DNA of 64,000 nt from Halomonas alkalisoli (GTDB taxonomy: Bacteria > Pseudomonadota > Gammaproteobacteria > Pseudomonadales > Halomonadaceae), in assembly GCF_021412585.1 (NCBI RefSeq), contig NZ_JAKCMI010000037.1, forward strand, positions 1 to 64,000. Direction: 5' to 3'. Positions 34,493-43,922 of this stretch are shown here, in pieces. Below the pieces are notes generated by a model. The model saw nothing but the letters and a program-made list of their open reading frames with translations, was not told the origin of the DNA and made no database searches. Made by a program: the position numbers and the translations under genes. Position 1 is the first letter of the stretch. Each line of letters begins with the position of its first letter.

Positions 34493-34861
34493 ATGTCTTC
34501 ACCGCTTACCGATGCCACCAACAGCTTGAGCGCTTCGGCGCTGCACGACCTGACTCCGCGGCAGCGCAAGGAAACCGTACTGGCTTCGCTGCCGACAGCC
34601 GGAACCATGCTGAGCCAGGCCGAGAGCCACGGCCATACACCCGCCCAGGCGGACCTGGTCGAGCCGATTCAGCGTATCAATGAAGTGCTTCGCCAGCATG
34701 GCGTGGAATTCGAGCTCAACGAGATGCCGTCACGGGTGGTGACGCGGATCGTGGACCGGGAGACCGGCGACGTATTGCGGCAGATTCCCAGCGAGGAAGT
34801 GCTGGCCATTGCCGAAAGGCTGGATGAGCTGCAGGGCCGCCTGATTCACCTGGAAGCCTAG
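34493..34861 (+). CDS. flaG: Flagellar protein FlaG
   Basis: A 122-residue soluble protein. The C-terminal half is the FlaG domain (VVTRIVDRETGDVLRQIPSEEVLAIAERLDEL), preceded by a low-complexity N-terminus. FlaG proteins influence filament length in polar flagellates; the biochemical role is unclear. AAGGA sits 8 bases before the ATG. Its stop codon lies in the left arm of a long palindromic repeat element, and it faces fliE. Confidence 0.9.
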   Translation: MSSPLTDATNSLSASALHDLTPRQRKETVLASLPTAGTMLSQAESHGHTPAQADLVEPIQRINEVLRQHGVEFELNEMPSRVVTRIVDRETGDVLRQIPSEEVLAIAERLDELQGRLIHLEA

Positions 34862-35003
34862 GCTCTGTCCGAAAACTGGCTGCGCTCGGCCATACGGCGT
34901 TAAAAATCGGCTCAAAGTACTCATTTACACCCCGTAAACTCCGTCTTTTCGCCGATTTTTGCCTTGTCTGGCCTTCGCTCGCCGACTTTTCAGACAAAGC
35001 CTA
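34859..35003. repeat. Long nested palindrome, full copy of dispersed repeat family B (MITE-like)
   Basis: Outer arms 34859-34875 and 34987-35003 are inverted repeats with two mismatches. Inside, AAAAATCGGC (34902-34911) pairs with GCCGATTTTT (34951-34960), and TTTAC/GTAAA pair at 34924-34938. Fragments of the same sequence occur at 17923-17960 and 27099-27141. It fills the space between two convergent stop codons and may serve as a bidirectional terminator. No coding capacity. Confidence 0.75.
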
Positions 35004-35065
35004 GGAGGCTGTCGGATTTGACCGGATCTCGCAGTAGATCAGCGTTAAGTCCGACAGGCTCCTAG
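35001..35065. terminator. Palindrome overlapping the fliE stop codon
   Basis: Arms 35001-35019 and 35047-35065 match at 17 of 19 positions when folded, with a 27-base loop. The right arm contains the fliE stop. It abuts the family B element, and together they form the whole flaG-fliE spacer. Likely a bidirectional terminator or another palindromic repeat family. Confidence 0.55.
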
Positions 35066-35391
35066 ACCTGCATGTTCATGACGTCACGGTAGGCGGAAAC
35101 CAGGCGGTTCCTCACCTGCAGCCCCATCTGGAAGGCCACGCTGGCCTTCTGCATGTCGACCATGACGTCGTTCAGCTCCACGTTGGGATCGCCGGCCTGG
35201 AACGCCATCGCCTTGGCGCTGGACGCTTGCTGCAGGCGGTTGATGCGCTGGATGGAGGCTTGCAGCTCACCGGCGAAACCGCCCTGCCCCACCATGGTCG
35301 AGACCTGCTGCCCCTTGGCAGCCTGTCCGCCGGCCTGAGTCGCCAGGGTCTGCATCTGGGCTAGCGCGGATTGGATGGCTGGTGAACTCAT
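35062..35391 (-). CDS. fliE: Flagellar hook-basal body complex protein FliE
   Basis: A 109-residue FliE, the MS ring-rod junction protein secreted by the flagellar export apparatus. The C-terminal part is diagnostic (VELNDVMVDMQKASVAFQMGLQVRNRLVSAYRDVMNMQV). The ATG at 35391 (MSSPAIQS) gives the standard length. The longer open frame to 35523 adds non-conserved sequence. It is alone on the minus strand, divergent from fliF, whereas in many relatives it heads the fliF operon. Confidence 0.95.
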   Translation of the reverse strand: MSSPAIQSALAQMQTLATQAGGQAAKGQQVSTMVGQGGFAGELQASIQRINRLQQASSAKAMAFQAGDPNVELNDVMVDMQKASVAFQMGLQVRNRLVSAYRDVMNMQV

Positions 35392-35418
35392 GGCTCGCGG
35401 CCCCCGTTCTGTTGGATC

Positions 35419-35458
35419 GGAACTGTCGTTTCTAGAGTTATAAGGAACTGTCGTTCCT
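35419..35458. promoter_or_regulatory. Direct repeat pair in the fliE-fliF control region
   Basis: The 12-mer GGAACTGTCGTT occurs at 35419-35430 and again at 35444-35455, 25 bases apart start to start. It lies just upstream of the fliE start in the divergent fliE/fliF region, a likely place for a flagellar master regulator. I could not find a convincing sigma-54 or sigma-70 promoter with it. Confidence 0.35.
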
Positions 35459-35682
35459 GGGAATGCTGCCAAGGCTATCAGCTGTGGTCCGGCGACCATA
35501 CTGGCAAATGGCATGAAAAACACGGGCTTTTCCCGCCTTTGGACTCGACGAGGGTTCGCATAATAGCGTTCATCACAGTTGCGCCCGCAAGGGTAGCCAG
35601 AATGCGGTGGACGGATGCACTCAATGCCATCTTCGAGTAAGAGTTTTCAAGCGACGAACGGCGCCTCTCCATGGAGGTGCGC

Positions 35683-37413
35683 ATGAGCAATGGCGCCGCG
35701 ACGCCGGGTCGTCAGGAGACCACGTCCAGCCCGCCAACGAGCGCGCTGCTTCAGCGCGTTCAGGAGCAGATGCGCGGCAACCCGCTGATCGTGATCCTGA
35801 TTGGCGGCGCCGCCACGATCGCGATCGTGGTGGTGCTGCTGATGTGGGCGCGGGAGCCCGATTACCGTGTGCTCTACAGCAACCTCACCGAGGCCGACGG
35901 CGGTCGCATCATCAACGAGCTGGAGAGCCGCGGCGTGGCCTATCGCTTCAGCGAGGGCGGCACGGCGCTGCTGGTGCCCGGGGATGCGGTGCACGGCCTG
36001 CGCCTGCAGCTGGCCGAGCAGGGTCTGCCCAGGGGCGGCAACGTGGGCTTCGAGCTGATGGACAGCCAGGCCTTCGGCGTCAGCCAGTTTGCCGAACAGG
36101 TCAACTTCCAGCGCGGCCTCGAAGGGGAACTCTCCCGCTCCATCGAATCCCTCGGCCCGGTGTCCCGGGCCCGCGTTCACCTGGCCATGGCCCGCTCCTC
36201 GGTCTTCGTGCGGGACCAGGAGCCGGCGAAGGCTTCGGTCATCGTGACGCTCGAGCCGGGCCGCGTGATCGGCGACGGCCAGGTCAATGCCATCATTCAT
36301 ATGGTTTCCAGCAGCGTTCCCGAGCTGGCCGCCGAAGACGTCACGGTGGTCGACCAGAGCGGCCGCCTGCTCTCCATGCCCGGCGCCAACCGCCGCGGCC
36401 TGGATGCGACACAGCTCGACTATATCGCCGAGGTGGAGCGCTCTTTCCAGCAGCGCATCGAGAACATCCTGGCGCCGATCCTTGGTCAGCAGAACGTGCG
36501 GGCCCAGGTGGCCGCCCAGATCGATTTCTCGCGCCGGGAAGAGACCAACGAGCGTTTCGGCCCCAACCAGCCACCCAACGAAGCCGCGGTGCGCAGCCGC
36601 CAGTCCAGTGTCTCCTACAGCGGCGGCGACGACCTGGCCATGGGCATCCCCGGCGCGCTGAGCAACACGCCCCCCGGCACCGCGCCCTCCCCCATCAACC
36701 TGCCGGTCGATGAGGATGGTGAGCTCCTCGAGGAAGCCGAACAGGAGCTGTTGGCGCTGAGCAACCTGCGCCAGGACGGCGTGATCAACTATGAAGTCGA
36801 CCGCAATATCGAGCATGTCCAGCACCGCCAGGGGCAGGTGCAGCGCCTGTCCGCCGCGGTGGTGGTGGACTATCGCGAACAGCGCGATGAGGAAGGCGTG
36901 TGGCAGCGTGTCCCGCTGAGCGATGTGGAAGTCGCCCAGATCGAGCGGCTGGTGCGTCAGGCCATGGGCTTCTCCCAGGCCCGTGGCGATGACATCGAGG
37001 TGGTCAACAGCCCCTTCAGCCGCCCCGTGGACGAGGAGGAAACCCTGGAGTGGTGGCAGTCGCCCGAGGTGCACAACCTGGCGCTGACCTTCGGCCGCTA
37101 CCTGCTGGTGGCACTGGGCGCCCTGCTGGCCTATCTGCTGATCCTGCGCCCGCTGATCAAGCGCCACACACAGCAGCCCTTACTGGCCTCGGCGCCGGGC
37201 ACCGGCCTGCGAGTCCGGGTCGACGACGAGACCCCGGAAGGGATCGACGGCGAGCTGGAAGAGGACATCGAGACCTCGCGCACTTATCAGAAGCCGAAGC
37301 GCAAGCGGAAGTCGTCGGCCTATGAGGACCACCTTGCCGAGCTGCGTGAACTGGCCCAGGAGGATCCGCGCATGATTGCCATGATCGTTCGCAGCTGGAT
37401 GAATAAAGAATGA
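35683..37413 (+). CDS. fliF: Flagellar MS-ring protein FliF
   Basis: A 576-residue inner-membrane ring protein on which the flagellum is built. The first membrane helix (LIVILIGGAATIAIVVVLLMWA) is followed by the YscJ-type ring-building domain (YRVLYSNLTEADGGRIINELESRGVAYRF) and RBM3. The second helix is LLVALGALLAYLLILRPLI, and the C-terminal FliG-binding helix ends PRMIAMIVRSWMNKE. ATG 35683 is preferred over ATG 35671, because GGAGG lies 5 bases upstream of it. It is first in a 13-gene operon and overlaps fliG by ATGA. Confidence 0.97.
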   Translation: MSNGAATPGRQETTSSPPTSALLQRVQEQMRGNPLIVILIGGAATIAIVVVLLMWAREPDYRVLYSNLTEADGGRIINELESRGVAYRFSEGGTALLVPGDAVHGLRLQLAEQGLPRGGNVGFELMDSQAFGVSQFAEQVNFQRGLEGELSRSIESLGPVSRARVHLAMARSSVFVRDQEPAKASVIVTLEPGRVIGDGQVNAIIHMVSSSVPELAAEDVTVVDQSGRLLSMPGANRRGLDATQLDYIAEVERSFQQRIENILAPILGQQNVRAQVAAQIDFSRREETNERFGPNQPPNEAAVRSRQSSVSYSGGDDLAMGIPGALSNTPPGTAPSPINLPVDEDGELLEEAEQELLALSNLRQDGVINYEVDRNIEHVQHRQGQVQRLSAAVVVDYREQRDEEGVWQRVPLSDVEVAQIERLVRQAMGFSQARGDDIEVVNSPFSRPVDEEETLEWWQSPEVHNLALTFGRYLLVALGALLAYLLILRPLIKRHTQQPLLASAPGTGLRVRVDDETPEGIDGELEEDIETSRTYQKPKRKRKSSAYEDHLAELRELAQEDPRMIAMIVRSWMNKE

Positions 37414-38414
37414 GCACCGCAAAAGCCATGAGCGGCGTACGCCGCAGCGCCATCCTGATGCTGGCCCTGGACGAGGACAGCGCCGCAGAGGTGTTCAAGT
37501 ACCTGTCGCCCAAGGAGATCCAGCAGCTCAGCATGGAGATGGCCGATATGGACCAGGTCTCTCACGAAGACATGCAGAAGGTGTTGCAGGACTTCAGCGA
37601 CGAGACCGAAGAGTTCATCTCGCTGAATCTCAACTCCAGCGAGCATATTCGCTCGGTATTGACCAAGGCACTGGGCAGCGAGCGCGCCACCAGCCTGATC
37701 GAGGACGTCCTCGAGTCCTCGGGCAGCAGCAGCGGCATCGATTCGCTCAACCTGATGGAAGCGCCGATGGTGGCGGAGCTGATCCGCGACGAGCACCCGC
37801 AGATCATCGCCACCATCCTGGTTCACCTGGAGCGCCACCAGGCCGCCGATGTCCTCGAGCTGTTCGACGACAAGCTGCGCAACGATGTGGTGCTGCGCAT
37901 CGCCACCTTCAGCGGCGTGCAGCCGGCCGCCCTGCAGGAGCTCACCGAAGTGCTGTCGGGCATGCTCGACGGCCAGAACCTCAAGCGCAGCAAGATGGGC
38001 GGCGTGAGAACCGCGGCCGAGATCCTCAACCTGATGAACTCCGCCCAGGAGGAGACCGCCATCGAGACGGTGCGGGCGCACAGCGAGGACCTGGCACAGA
38101 AGATCATCGACGAGATGTTCCTGTTCGAGAACCTCATGGACCTGGACGATCGCAGCATCCAGATGGTGCTCAAGGAGATCGACACCAACTCCCTGGTGGT
38201 GGCACTCAAGGGAGCGCCGGAAGGGCTCATGGAGAAGTTCCTGCGCAACATGTCCCGTCGCGCTGCCGACCTGATGCGCGAGGACATGGAGGCTCGCGGG
38301 CCAATCCGGGTCTCCCAGGTGGAAGCGGAGCAGAAGTCGATCCTGCAGGTGGTTCGCCGCCTCGCGGACTCCGGCGACATCGTGCTGAGCGGCGGAGACG
38401 ACACCTATGTCTGA
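37410..38414 (+). CDS. fliG: Flagellar motor switch protein FliG
   Basis: A 334-residue C-ring protein that couples the stator to rotation. It has the N-terminal FliF-binding part (RRSAILMLALDEDSAAEVFKYLSPKEIQQLSMEMA), a middle EHPQIIATILVHLE, and a C-terminal torque domain with charged residues (MFLFENLMDLDDRSIQMVLKEID, LRNMSRRAADLMREDME). Coupled to fliF (4-base overlap) and fliH (8-base overlap). Confidence 0.98.
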   Translation: MSTAKAMSGVRRSAILMLALDEDSAAEVFKYLSPKEIQQLSMEMADMDQVSHEDMQKVLQDFSDETEEFISLNLNSSEHIRSVLTKALGSERATSLIEDVLESSGSSSGIDSLNLMEAPMVAELIRDEHPQIIATILVHLERHQAADVLELFDDKLRNDVVLRIATFSGVQPAALQELTEVLSGMLDGQNLKRSKMGGVRTAAEILNLMNSAQEETAIETVRAHSEDLAQKIIDEMFLFENLMDLDDRSIQMVLKEIDTNSLVVALKGAPEGLMEKFLRNMSRRAADLMREDMEARGPIRVSQVEAEQKSILQVVRRLADSGDIVLSGGDDTYV

Positions 38415-39150
38415 TCGCACGCCCTCTCCTCCCGAGCAGTCGGCGGCCTGGCGCCGCTGGCAGATGGGAGAACTGCAGGCGGAGAGCCGCCGCCACGATG
38501 CCGAGCGGGCCACCAAGCCGGCAGAGGATGCCGCTCGCCAGGAGCGCTTTCGCCGCCAGGCCGAACTCAAGGCCCTGCGCGAGAAGACCCTGCGCGAAGC
38601 CCGCGAAGAGGGCTTCAAGGCCGGCTTCGAGGAGGGCCGCAGCGAGGGCCAAGCCCAGGGCCTGGCGGAAGGACGCCAGGAGGCCGAGCAGGAGCTGAAG
38701 CAGCGCACCCGCGAGGTGCTGGCGCCTCTCAAGCCGCTGGCGGAGCAGTTTTCCGAAGCCCTGGCCGTGCTCGATGAAGAAGTGGCCAATGACATGGTGG
38801 AGCTGGCACTCGCGACCGGCCGCCAGCTGGCCGGCGAGGCCTTGAAGGCCCGTCCCCGGCAAGTTCTCGAACTGGTCAGGGCACTGCTGCACACCGACCC
38901 GCCGCTGACGGGACAGCAGCGCCTGTGGCTGCATCCCCTGGACCACAAGCTGGTGGAGCAGCATCTCGGCCAGGAGCTGGGGGCCGCCGGCTGGAAACTT
39001 CAGCCCGACGACCAGCTCAGCCGCGGCGGCTGTCGCGTCACCAGCGCCAGCGGCGAGCTCGATGCCACCTGGGAGAGCCGCTGGCAAGCGGTCAAGGCTC
39101 AGGTGCGCCGCCGGCGCCCCTCCACGCCCGCAGCAGACGAACAGGAGTGA
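38407..39150 (+). CDS. fliH: Flagellar assembly protein FliH
   Basis: A 247-residue negative regulator and stator stalk of the export ATPase FliI. A charged helical N-terminal half carries a glycine-repeat stretch ([27 protein letters not shown], the FliH GxxxG pattern). The C-terminal domain is FliH-like ([25 protein letters not shown]). Overlaps fliG and ends 5 bases before fliI. Confidence 0.95.
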   Translation: MSDRTPSPPEQSAAWRRWQMGELQAESRRHDAERATKPAEDAARQERFRRQAELKALREKTLREAREEGFKAGFEEGRSEGQAQGLAEGRQEAEQELKQRTREVLAPLKPLAEQFSEALAVLDEEVANDMVELALATGRQLAGEALKARPRQVLELVRALLHTDPPLTGQQRLWLHPLDHKLVEQHLGQELGAAGWKLQPDDQLSRGGCRVTSASGELDATWESRWQAVKAQVRRRRPSTPAADEQE

Positions 39151-39155
39151 GCGAC

Positions 39156-40556
39156 ATGCCCGAAACCCTGGCACAGCCACGCAATGCGCATCAGGCACGC
39201 TGGCAGCAGACGCTGCAGCATGTGCGCGAGCGCGTGGAGACCGTGCCGGGATTTCGTACCAGCGGTCGGGTATTGCGGGCCACCGGCATGGTGATCGAGG
39301 CGATCGGCCTGCGGGTGGCCCTGGGCAACGCCTGTCGTATCGAGCTGGTCTCACCGGGTGGCAACGAGTCGCCGCGCTTCGCCGAAGCCGAAGTGGTCGG
39401 CTTCGCCGGCGAGCGGCTGTTCTTGATGCCGCTGTCGGAGATCACCGGCCTGATGCCCGGCGCCCGCGTCTTTCCTCTGGGCGACGGCCCCGACCATACC
39501 GCGCGCCGCTTTCCCCTGGGCGAATCGCTGCTCGGCCGGGTGGTGGACGGCAACGGCGATCCCCTCGACGGCTTCGGCCCGCTGGAGAGCGCCCCCCGGG
39601 CGCCGCTCTCCACCCCGCCGCTCAACCCGCTGGCCCGCGCCCCGATCAACGAGCAGATCGATGTCGGCATCCGCGCCATCAACGCGCTGCTCAGCGTGGG
39701 CCGCGGCCAGCGCATGGGGCTGTTCGCCGGCTCCGGTGTGGGCAAGTCGGTGCTGCTGGGCATGATGGCCCGCTATACCGGCGCCGATGTGATCGTGGTG
39801 GGGCTGATCGGCGAGCGGGGACGCGAGGTGCAGGATTTCATCGACAATATCCTCGGTGAGGAGGGGCGTCGCCGCGCCGTGGTGGTAGCGGCTCCGGCCG
39901 ATACCTCGCCGCTGCAGCGCCTGCAGGGCGCCGCCTATGCCACACGCCTGGCGGAAGGCTTCCGCGACGAGGGCAAGAACGTCCTGCTGATCATGGACTC
40001 GCTGACGCGCTATGCCATGGCCCAGCGCGAGATCGCCCTGGCCATCGGCGAGCCCCCCGCGACCAAGGGCTATCCGCCGTCGGTTTTCGCCAAGATTCCC
40101 AGCCTGGTGGAGCGTGCCGGCAATGCGGAACGCGGCCGGGGCTCGATTACCGCTTTCTATACCGTGTTGACCGAAGGCGACGATCAGCAGGACCCGATCG
40201 CCGATTCGGCCCGCGCCATTCTCGACGGCCATATCGTGCTGTCCCGAACGCTGGCCGAGGCCGGGCACTACCCGGCCATCGATATCGAGGCCTCGATCAG
40301 CCGCGTCATGACACACATCATCGACGACGAACAGCTGACCATGACCCAGGCTTTCAAGCGGCTCTTCTCGCGCTACCAGCGCAACCGCGACCTGATCAGC
40401 GTCGGTGCCTACAGCCCGGGTCATGACCCGCAGCTGGACGAAGCCGTCCAGCGCTATCCGCTGCTGGAGCAGTTCCTCCAGCAGGGCATTCATGAAAATG
40501 CCTCGATCGAGGCCTCTCGACAGGTTCTCGCTGAGACCCTAGGAGTCAGGCAATGA
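39156..40556 (+). CDS. fliI: Flagellum-specific export ATPase FliI
   Basis: A 466-residue F1-beta-like ATPase that powers unloading of flagellar substrates at the export gate. Walker A is AGSGVGKS (191-198), with [16 protein letters not shown] and Walker [20 protein letters not shown]. The ATG at 39156 is supported by CAGGAG upstream. The open frame extends further back, but only through fliH read out of frame. Followed by fliJ with an ATGA overlap. Confidence 0.98.
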   Translation: MPETLAQPRNAHQARWQQTLQHVRERVETVPGFRTSGRVLRATGMVIEAIGLRVALGNACRIELVSPGGNESPRFAEAEVVGFAGERLFLMPLSEITGLMPGARVFPLGDGPDHTARRFPLGESLLGRVVDGNGDPLDGFGPLESAPRAPLSTPPLNPLARAPINEQIDVGIRAINALLSVGRGQRMGLFAGSGVGKSVLLGMMARYTGADVIVVGLIGERGREVQDFIDNILGEEGRRRAVVVAAPADTSPLQRLQGAAYATRLAEGFRDEGKNVLLIMDSLTRYAMAQREIALAIGEPPATKGYPPSVFAKIPSLVERAGNAERGRGSITAFYTVLTEGDDQQDPIADSARAILDGHIVLSRTLAEAGHYPAIDIEASISRVMTHIIDDEQLTMTQAFKRLFSRYQRNRDLISVGAYSPGHDPQLDEAVQRYPLLEQFLQQGIHENASIEASRQVLAETLGVRQ

Positions 40557-41008
40557 GTGCATCGTCACAGCTCGCCATGCTCGGCGATCTCGCCCGGGAT
40601 GCCCGCGACCAGGCCGGCCAACTGCTGGCCGGGGAACGCATGAGCGAACGTCAGGTCGCGGCCCAGCTCGATGCCCTCAGTCGATATCGGCTGGAGTACG
40701 CCGAGCGGCTTCAGACCGCCATGCGCGACGGCATCGACCCCGCCAGCATGCACAACTACCAGCAGTTCCTCGCCTCCCTGGATGCCGCCCTCCAGCGCGC
40801 CAGGGAGGCACTGGCCTCGCAGCAGCAACGCGTCCAGCAGAGCCAGCAGCAGTGGCAGCAGGAGCAGAAGCGCCTGTCGGCCTACGACACCCTTTCCTCT
40901 CGCCGCAACACCGAGCTGCAGAAGCACGAAGCGCGGCGCGAGCAACGCAACAGTGACGAAATGGCCGCCGGACGGCTGCTTCGCCAGCGCCCCGAGCGCG
41001 ATTCGTGA
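40553..41008 (+). CDS. fliJ: Flagellar export chaperone/gate component FliJ
   Basis: A 151-residue, highly charged, almost wholly helical coiled-coil protein with many Gln/Arg. This matches FliJ, the stalk-like partner of the FliI hexamer. Position between fliI and fliK and the coupling to fliI support the call, since FliJ sequences are poorly conserved. Confidence 0.9.
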   Translation: MSASSQLAMLGDLARDARDQAGQLLAGERMSERQVAAQLDALSRYRLEYAERLQTAMRDGIDPASMHNYQQFLASLDAALQRAREALASQQQRVQQSQQQWQQEQKRLSAYDTLSSRRNTELQKHEARREQRNSDEMAAGRLLRQRPERDS

Positions 41009-41027
41009 TCCGAGCCAGGAGATCATA

Positions 41028-42275
41028 ATGGATATCCAGATGATGCTTTCCGCCCTGCCGGGCAAGCCCATGGGCAAGGCCGAGCCGAGTGGCAGCGCTT
41101 CCGGCGGCCACTTCGCCCTGGCCCTGGCCGGCGCCGGCCGCTCGCAGTCCGGTGCCCCGGGCGAACAGCCCGCCCAGCTGTCTGCCCAACTGACAGAAGG
41201 CGTCAGGCCCGCCCTGCCGCCGACCATGGCGGCCCAGCAGGTGATGCTGCAGGCACTGAGCGCCCATGACCCGGATCTCGTCGCGGACATGGAGGCGGCT
41301 CCCCTGCCCGACTCGCTGTCGCTTACCGAGATCATGGAGCGCCTGGCACTGATCGACGGCCCTGCCCAAGCCGAGACTCGCCCGCTGGCCGATCTCGCCG
41401 CCCCTCAGGCCACGGTAGCGGAACAGGCCGCCAGGCCCACCGCACGTGCCGAGACCGCCTTGGCCGCTGCCGATGCCCTGCGTCAGGCCGCCGGCGACCC
41501 GGCGCGGACACTGGAAACACGCCCGGCGAGCTCCGCCGAGGCCGCCCTGAATGCGTCACTGGCGCAACCCCAGCAAGCGGCCGGTCGCGACGCCCTGGAA
41601 TCCACGCCTCGAGCGGCACTGCTCGCACAGCTGGAGACCGGCACGTCCGAGCGGCCACTGCGGGCCGCCGAGTTCGCTCGCTCGGCCGATATGGCCCCGC
41701 AGCCGAATGCGGGCGAACTGCGTGGCATGGCGGCAGAAGCCCTTCGCCCCGCCATGATCGAGCCGACCTCACCCAGCCTGCAGGCGGCCACCCAGCCCGC
41801 AGGTACCGCCCCACAGCCCATGGTGGCCCAGGCCAGCCTGCCCTCGCCGGTGCAATCCCAGGCCTGGCCAGGCCAGCTTGGCCAGCAGTTGGTGCAGTTC
41901 GCCCGCCATGGTGGCGAGCAGCAGATCGAGATGAAGCTGAACCCGGCCGAACTGGGCCCGCTCTCCGTTACCCTGAAGATGACCGAACAGGGTGCGCAGG
42001 CGCAGTTCCTCTCCGCCCATGCCCAGGTCCGCCAGGTTCTCGAACAGGCCATTCCGCAGCTGCGTGAGGCGCTGGCCGAGCAGGGAATCTCCCTGGGCGA
42101 AACCTCCGTGGGCGAACAGCGCCAGCAGGAGGGGCAGGCCTTCGCCAACCAGCAGGGCCAGCGAGGCAGCGGCGCCAATGAGGATGACGGACAGCTGCCT
42201 TCCGCCGCCGAGATCGGCATGGCCGAGAACGCAACGGGCGTCAGCCTGGATGGACGGGTGAACCTCTACGCCTGA
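41028..42275 (+). CDS. fliK: Flagellar hook-length control protein FliK
   Basis: A 415-residue secreted ruler protein. The long N-terminal and middle part is Ala/Pro/Glu-rich low complexity. The conserved C-terminal substrate-switching domain reads QQIEMKLNPAELGPLSVTLKM followed by ARHVRQVLEQ-type helices and LAEQGISLGETSV. The ATG at 41028 has CCAGGAG just upstream; the frame is open earlier only as a shadow of fliJ. A 114-base gap separates it from fliL. Confidence 0.93.
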   Translation: MDIQMMLSALPGKPMGKAEPSGSASGGHFALALAGAGRSQSGAPGEQPAQLSAQLTEGVRPALPPTMAAQQVMLQALSAHDPDLVADMEAAPLPDSLSLTEIMERLALIDGPAQAETRPLADLAAPQATVAEQAARPTARAETALAAADALRQAAGDPARTLETRPASSAEAALNASLAQPQQAAGRDALESTPRAALLAQLETGTSERPLRAAEFARSADMAPQPNAGELRGMAAEALRPAMIEPTSPSLQAATQPAGTAPQPMVAQASLPSPVQSQAWPGQLGQQLVQFARHGGEQQIEMKLNPAELGPLSVTLKMTEQGAQAQFLSAHAQVRQVLEQAIPQLREALAEQGISLGETSVGEQRQQEGQAFANQQGQRGSGANEDDGQLPSAAEIGMAENATGVSLDGRVNLYA

Positions 42276-42389
42276 GACAAATTGCCAAGATAGGGCCGTT
42301 CGCGCGGTCTGTTCCTTTCATCATGACCCGCGCGATTTCCGCATACTGCCCTTTTCCGGCTGGACCAACACTTCACGATAGGCAAGGCA

Positions 42390-42863
42390 ATGGCGAAATC
42401 GACGGGTGGCTCATCCAAGCTGCTGTGGCTGATGATACTGCTGGTACTGATGTCCACGGCGGCAGCCGGGGTAGCGATCTATATGGTCATGAGCGACCGT
42501 AACGGTGGCTCAGGCAACATCCAGGGGCAGCAGCTCGAGCGGCAGGCGCCGATCTTCCTCAAGATCGACCCCTTCACCGTGAACCTCGCCGACGACGACT
42601 TCGGTTCCCGCCTGCTCTATGCCGGGCTGTCGCTGAAGGTCGGCGACGAGGAAACCCGGGCGATTCTCCACGAGCACATGCCCCAGGTTCGCAGCCGGCT
42701 GTTGATGCTGTTTTCCGGCAAGCAGGCCAGCCAGCTCACCTCGCCGGAAGGCAAGCGCCGGCTGAGCGAGGAAGTCGTTGCCGTGCTGTCCGACCCCTTG
42801 ACCGAACCGCAGCCGCCTCTCGATATTCGGGACGTGCTGTTCACCGAGTTCATCGTGCAATAA
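42390..42863 (+). CDS. fliL: Flagellar basal body-associated protein FliL
   Basis: A 157-residue single-pass inner-membrane protein (helix LLWLMILLVLMSTAAAGVAIYMVM) with a periplasmic FliL domain ending PPLDIRDVLFTEFIVQ. It associates with the stator near the MS ring and influences torque. It begins the second block of the operon after the 114-base gap behind fliK. A separate promoter there is possible but not identified. Confidence 0.95.
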   Translation: MAKSTGGSSKLLWLMILLVLMSTAAAGVAIYMVMSDRNGGSGNIQGQQLERQAPIFLKIDPFTVNLADDDFGSRLLYAGLSLKVGDEETRAILHEHMPQVRSRLLMLFSGKQASQLTSPEGKRRLSEEVVAVLSDPLTEPQPPLDIRDVLFTEFIVQ

Positions 42864-42881
42864 CCGGGTGCCCTGGCCGCC

Positions 42882-43922
42882 ATGTCCCAAGACGATCTAC
42901 TGTCACAGGATGAGATCGACGCCCTGCTGAAGGGGGTCAGCGGAGACGACGAACCTGCCGCAGGCAGTGGTGAGACGTCTCGCATCCGTCCCTATGATCC
43001 CGCGTCCCAGCATCGCGTCATCCGCGAGCGCCTGCAGGCGCTGGACATCATCAACGAACGCTTCGCGCGGCACTTCCGCATGGGGCTGTTCAACCTGTTG
43101 CGTCGCAGCGCCGACATCACGGTGGATTCGGTACGCTACCAGAGCTACAGCGACTTCTCGCGCAACGTGCCGGTACCGACCAACATCAACATCATCGCCA
43201 TGAAGCCCTTGCGCGGGTCGGCGCTGATCGTGTTCCCCCCCAACCTGGTATTCATGGTGGTGGACAACCTGTTCGGCGGCGACGGACGCTTCCTGACCAA
43301 GTCGGAGGGCCGGGAGTTCACCAATACCGAGCAGCGCATCATCCAGCGCCTGCTGCGGCTGGCCATCGAGGCCTACGAGGAGTCGTGGAAGTCGGTCTAT
43401 CCGCTGGAAATCCAGTACCTGCGCTCGGAGATGCAGTCCAAGTTCGCCAACATCACCAACTCGCCCAACGAGATCGTGGTGAATACCAGCTTCAATATCG
43501 AGGTCGGCAATCTCTCCAGCAACTTCCAGATCTGCATCCCCTATTCGATGGTGGAGCCAGTGCGCGACCTGCTGGCCAACCCGCTCAATGACAGCCATCA
43601 CGACCAGGACGGCACCTGGTCGAAGCGCATGGCCGGCGAGATCCGCCACTCCGAGGTGGAACTCATTGCCAATTTTGCCGATGTTCCCAGCCGCATCGCC
43701 CATGTGATGGCGCTGAAGGTCGGGGACGTACTGACGTTGGAGCTTCCGGAAACCGTGACCGCCAGTGTGGATGGGGTTCCGGTCATGGAGTGCGACTACG
43801 GCAGCCAGCACGAACAGCGCGCGCTGCGTGTCATCCGCATCATCGATCATGGTGCGCAGAACTCACCCGATGCCTTCAAGAAGGGCGCTGTGCCTCAAGC
43901 CAAGGAATCCAAGCATGACTGA
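42882..43922 (+). CDS. fliM: Flagellar motor switch protein FliM
   Basis: A 346-residue C-ring protein. The N-terminal CheY-P-binding motif LLSQDEIDALLKGV comes first, then the CheC-like middle domain (RITVDSVRYQSYSDFSRNVPVPTN, NLVFMVVDNLFGG) and a C-terminal SpoA domain with LKVGDVLTLELPETVTASVDGVPV. Ends in an 8-base overlap with fliN. Confidence 0.98.
   Translation: MSQDDLLSQDEIDALLKGVSGDDEPAAGSGETSRIRPYDPASQHRVIRERLQALDIINERFARHFRMGLFNLLRRSADITVDSVRYQSYSDFSRNVPVPTNINIIAMKPLRGSALIVFPPNLVFMVVDNLFGGDGRFLTKSEGREFTNTEQRIIQRLLRLAIEAYEESWKSVYPLEIQYLRSEMQSKFANITNSPNEIVVNTSFNIEVGNLSSNFQICIPYSMVEPVRDLLANPLNDSHHDQDGTWSKRMAGEIRHSEVELIANFADVPSRIAHVMALKVGDVLTLELPETVTASVDGVPVMECDYGSQHEQRALRVIRIIDHGAQNSPDAFKKGAVPQAKESKHD

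Noticed and set aside
35392-35682. Possible sigma-54 promoters for fliE or fliF
   Set aside because: TGGC and TTGC-like words occur but never with the GG-N10-GC spacing.
35647-38948. Long minus-strand open frames opposite fliF, fliG and fliH
   Set aside because: They are shadows created by third-position GC bias; the fli genes on the plus strand are unambiguous.
42276-42389. A possible promoter for fliL in the fliK-fliL gap
   Set aside because: Only a weak sigma-54-like match (TGGACC with TTCAC) is present; read-through from the operon is enough to explain expression.
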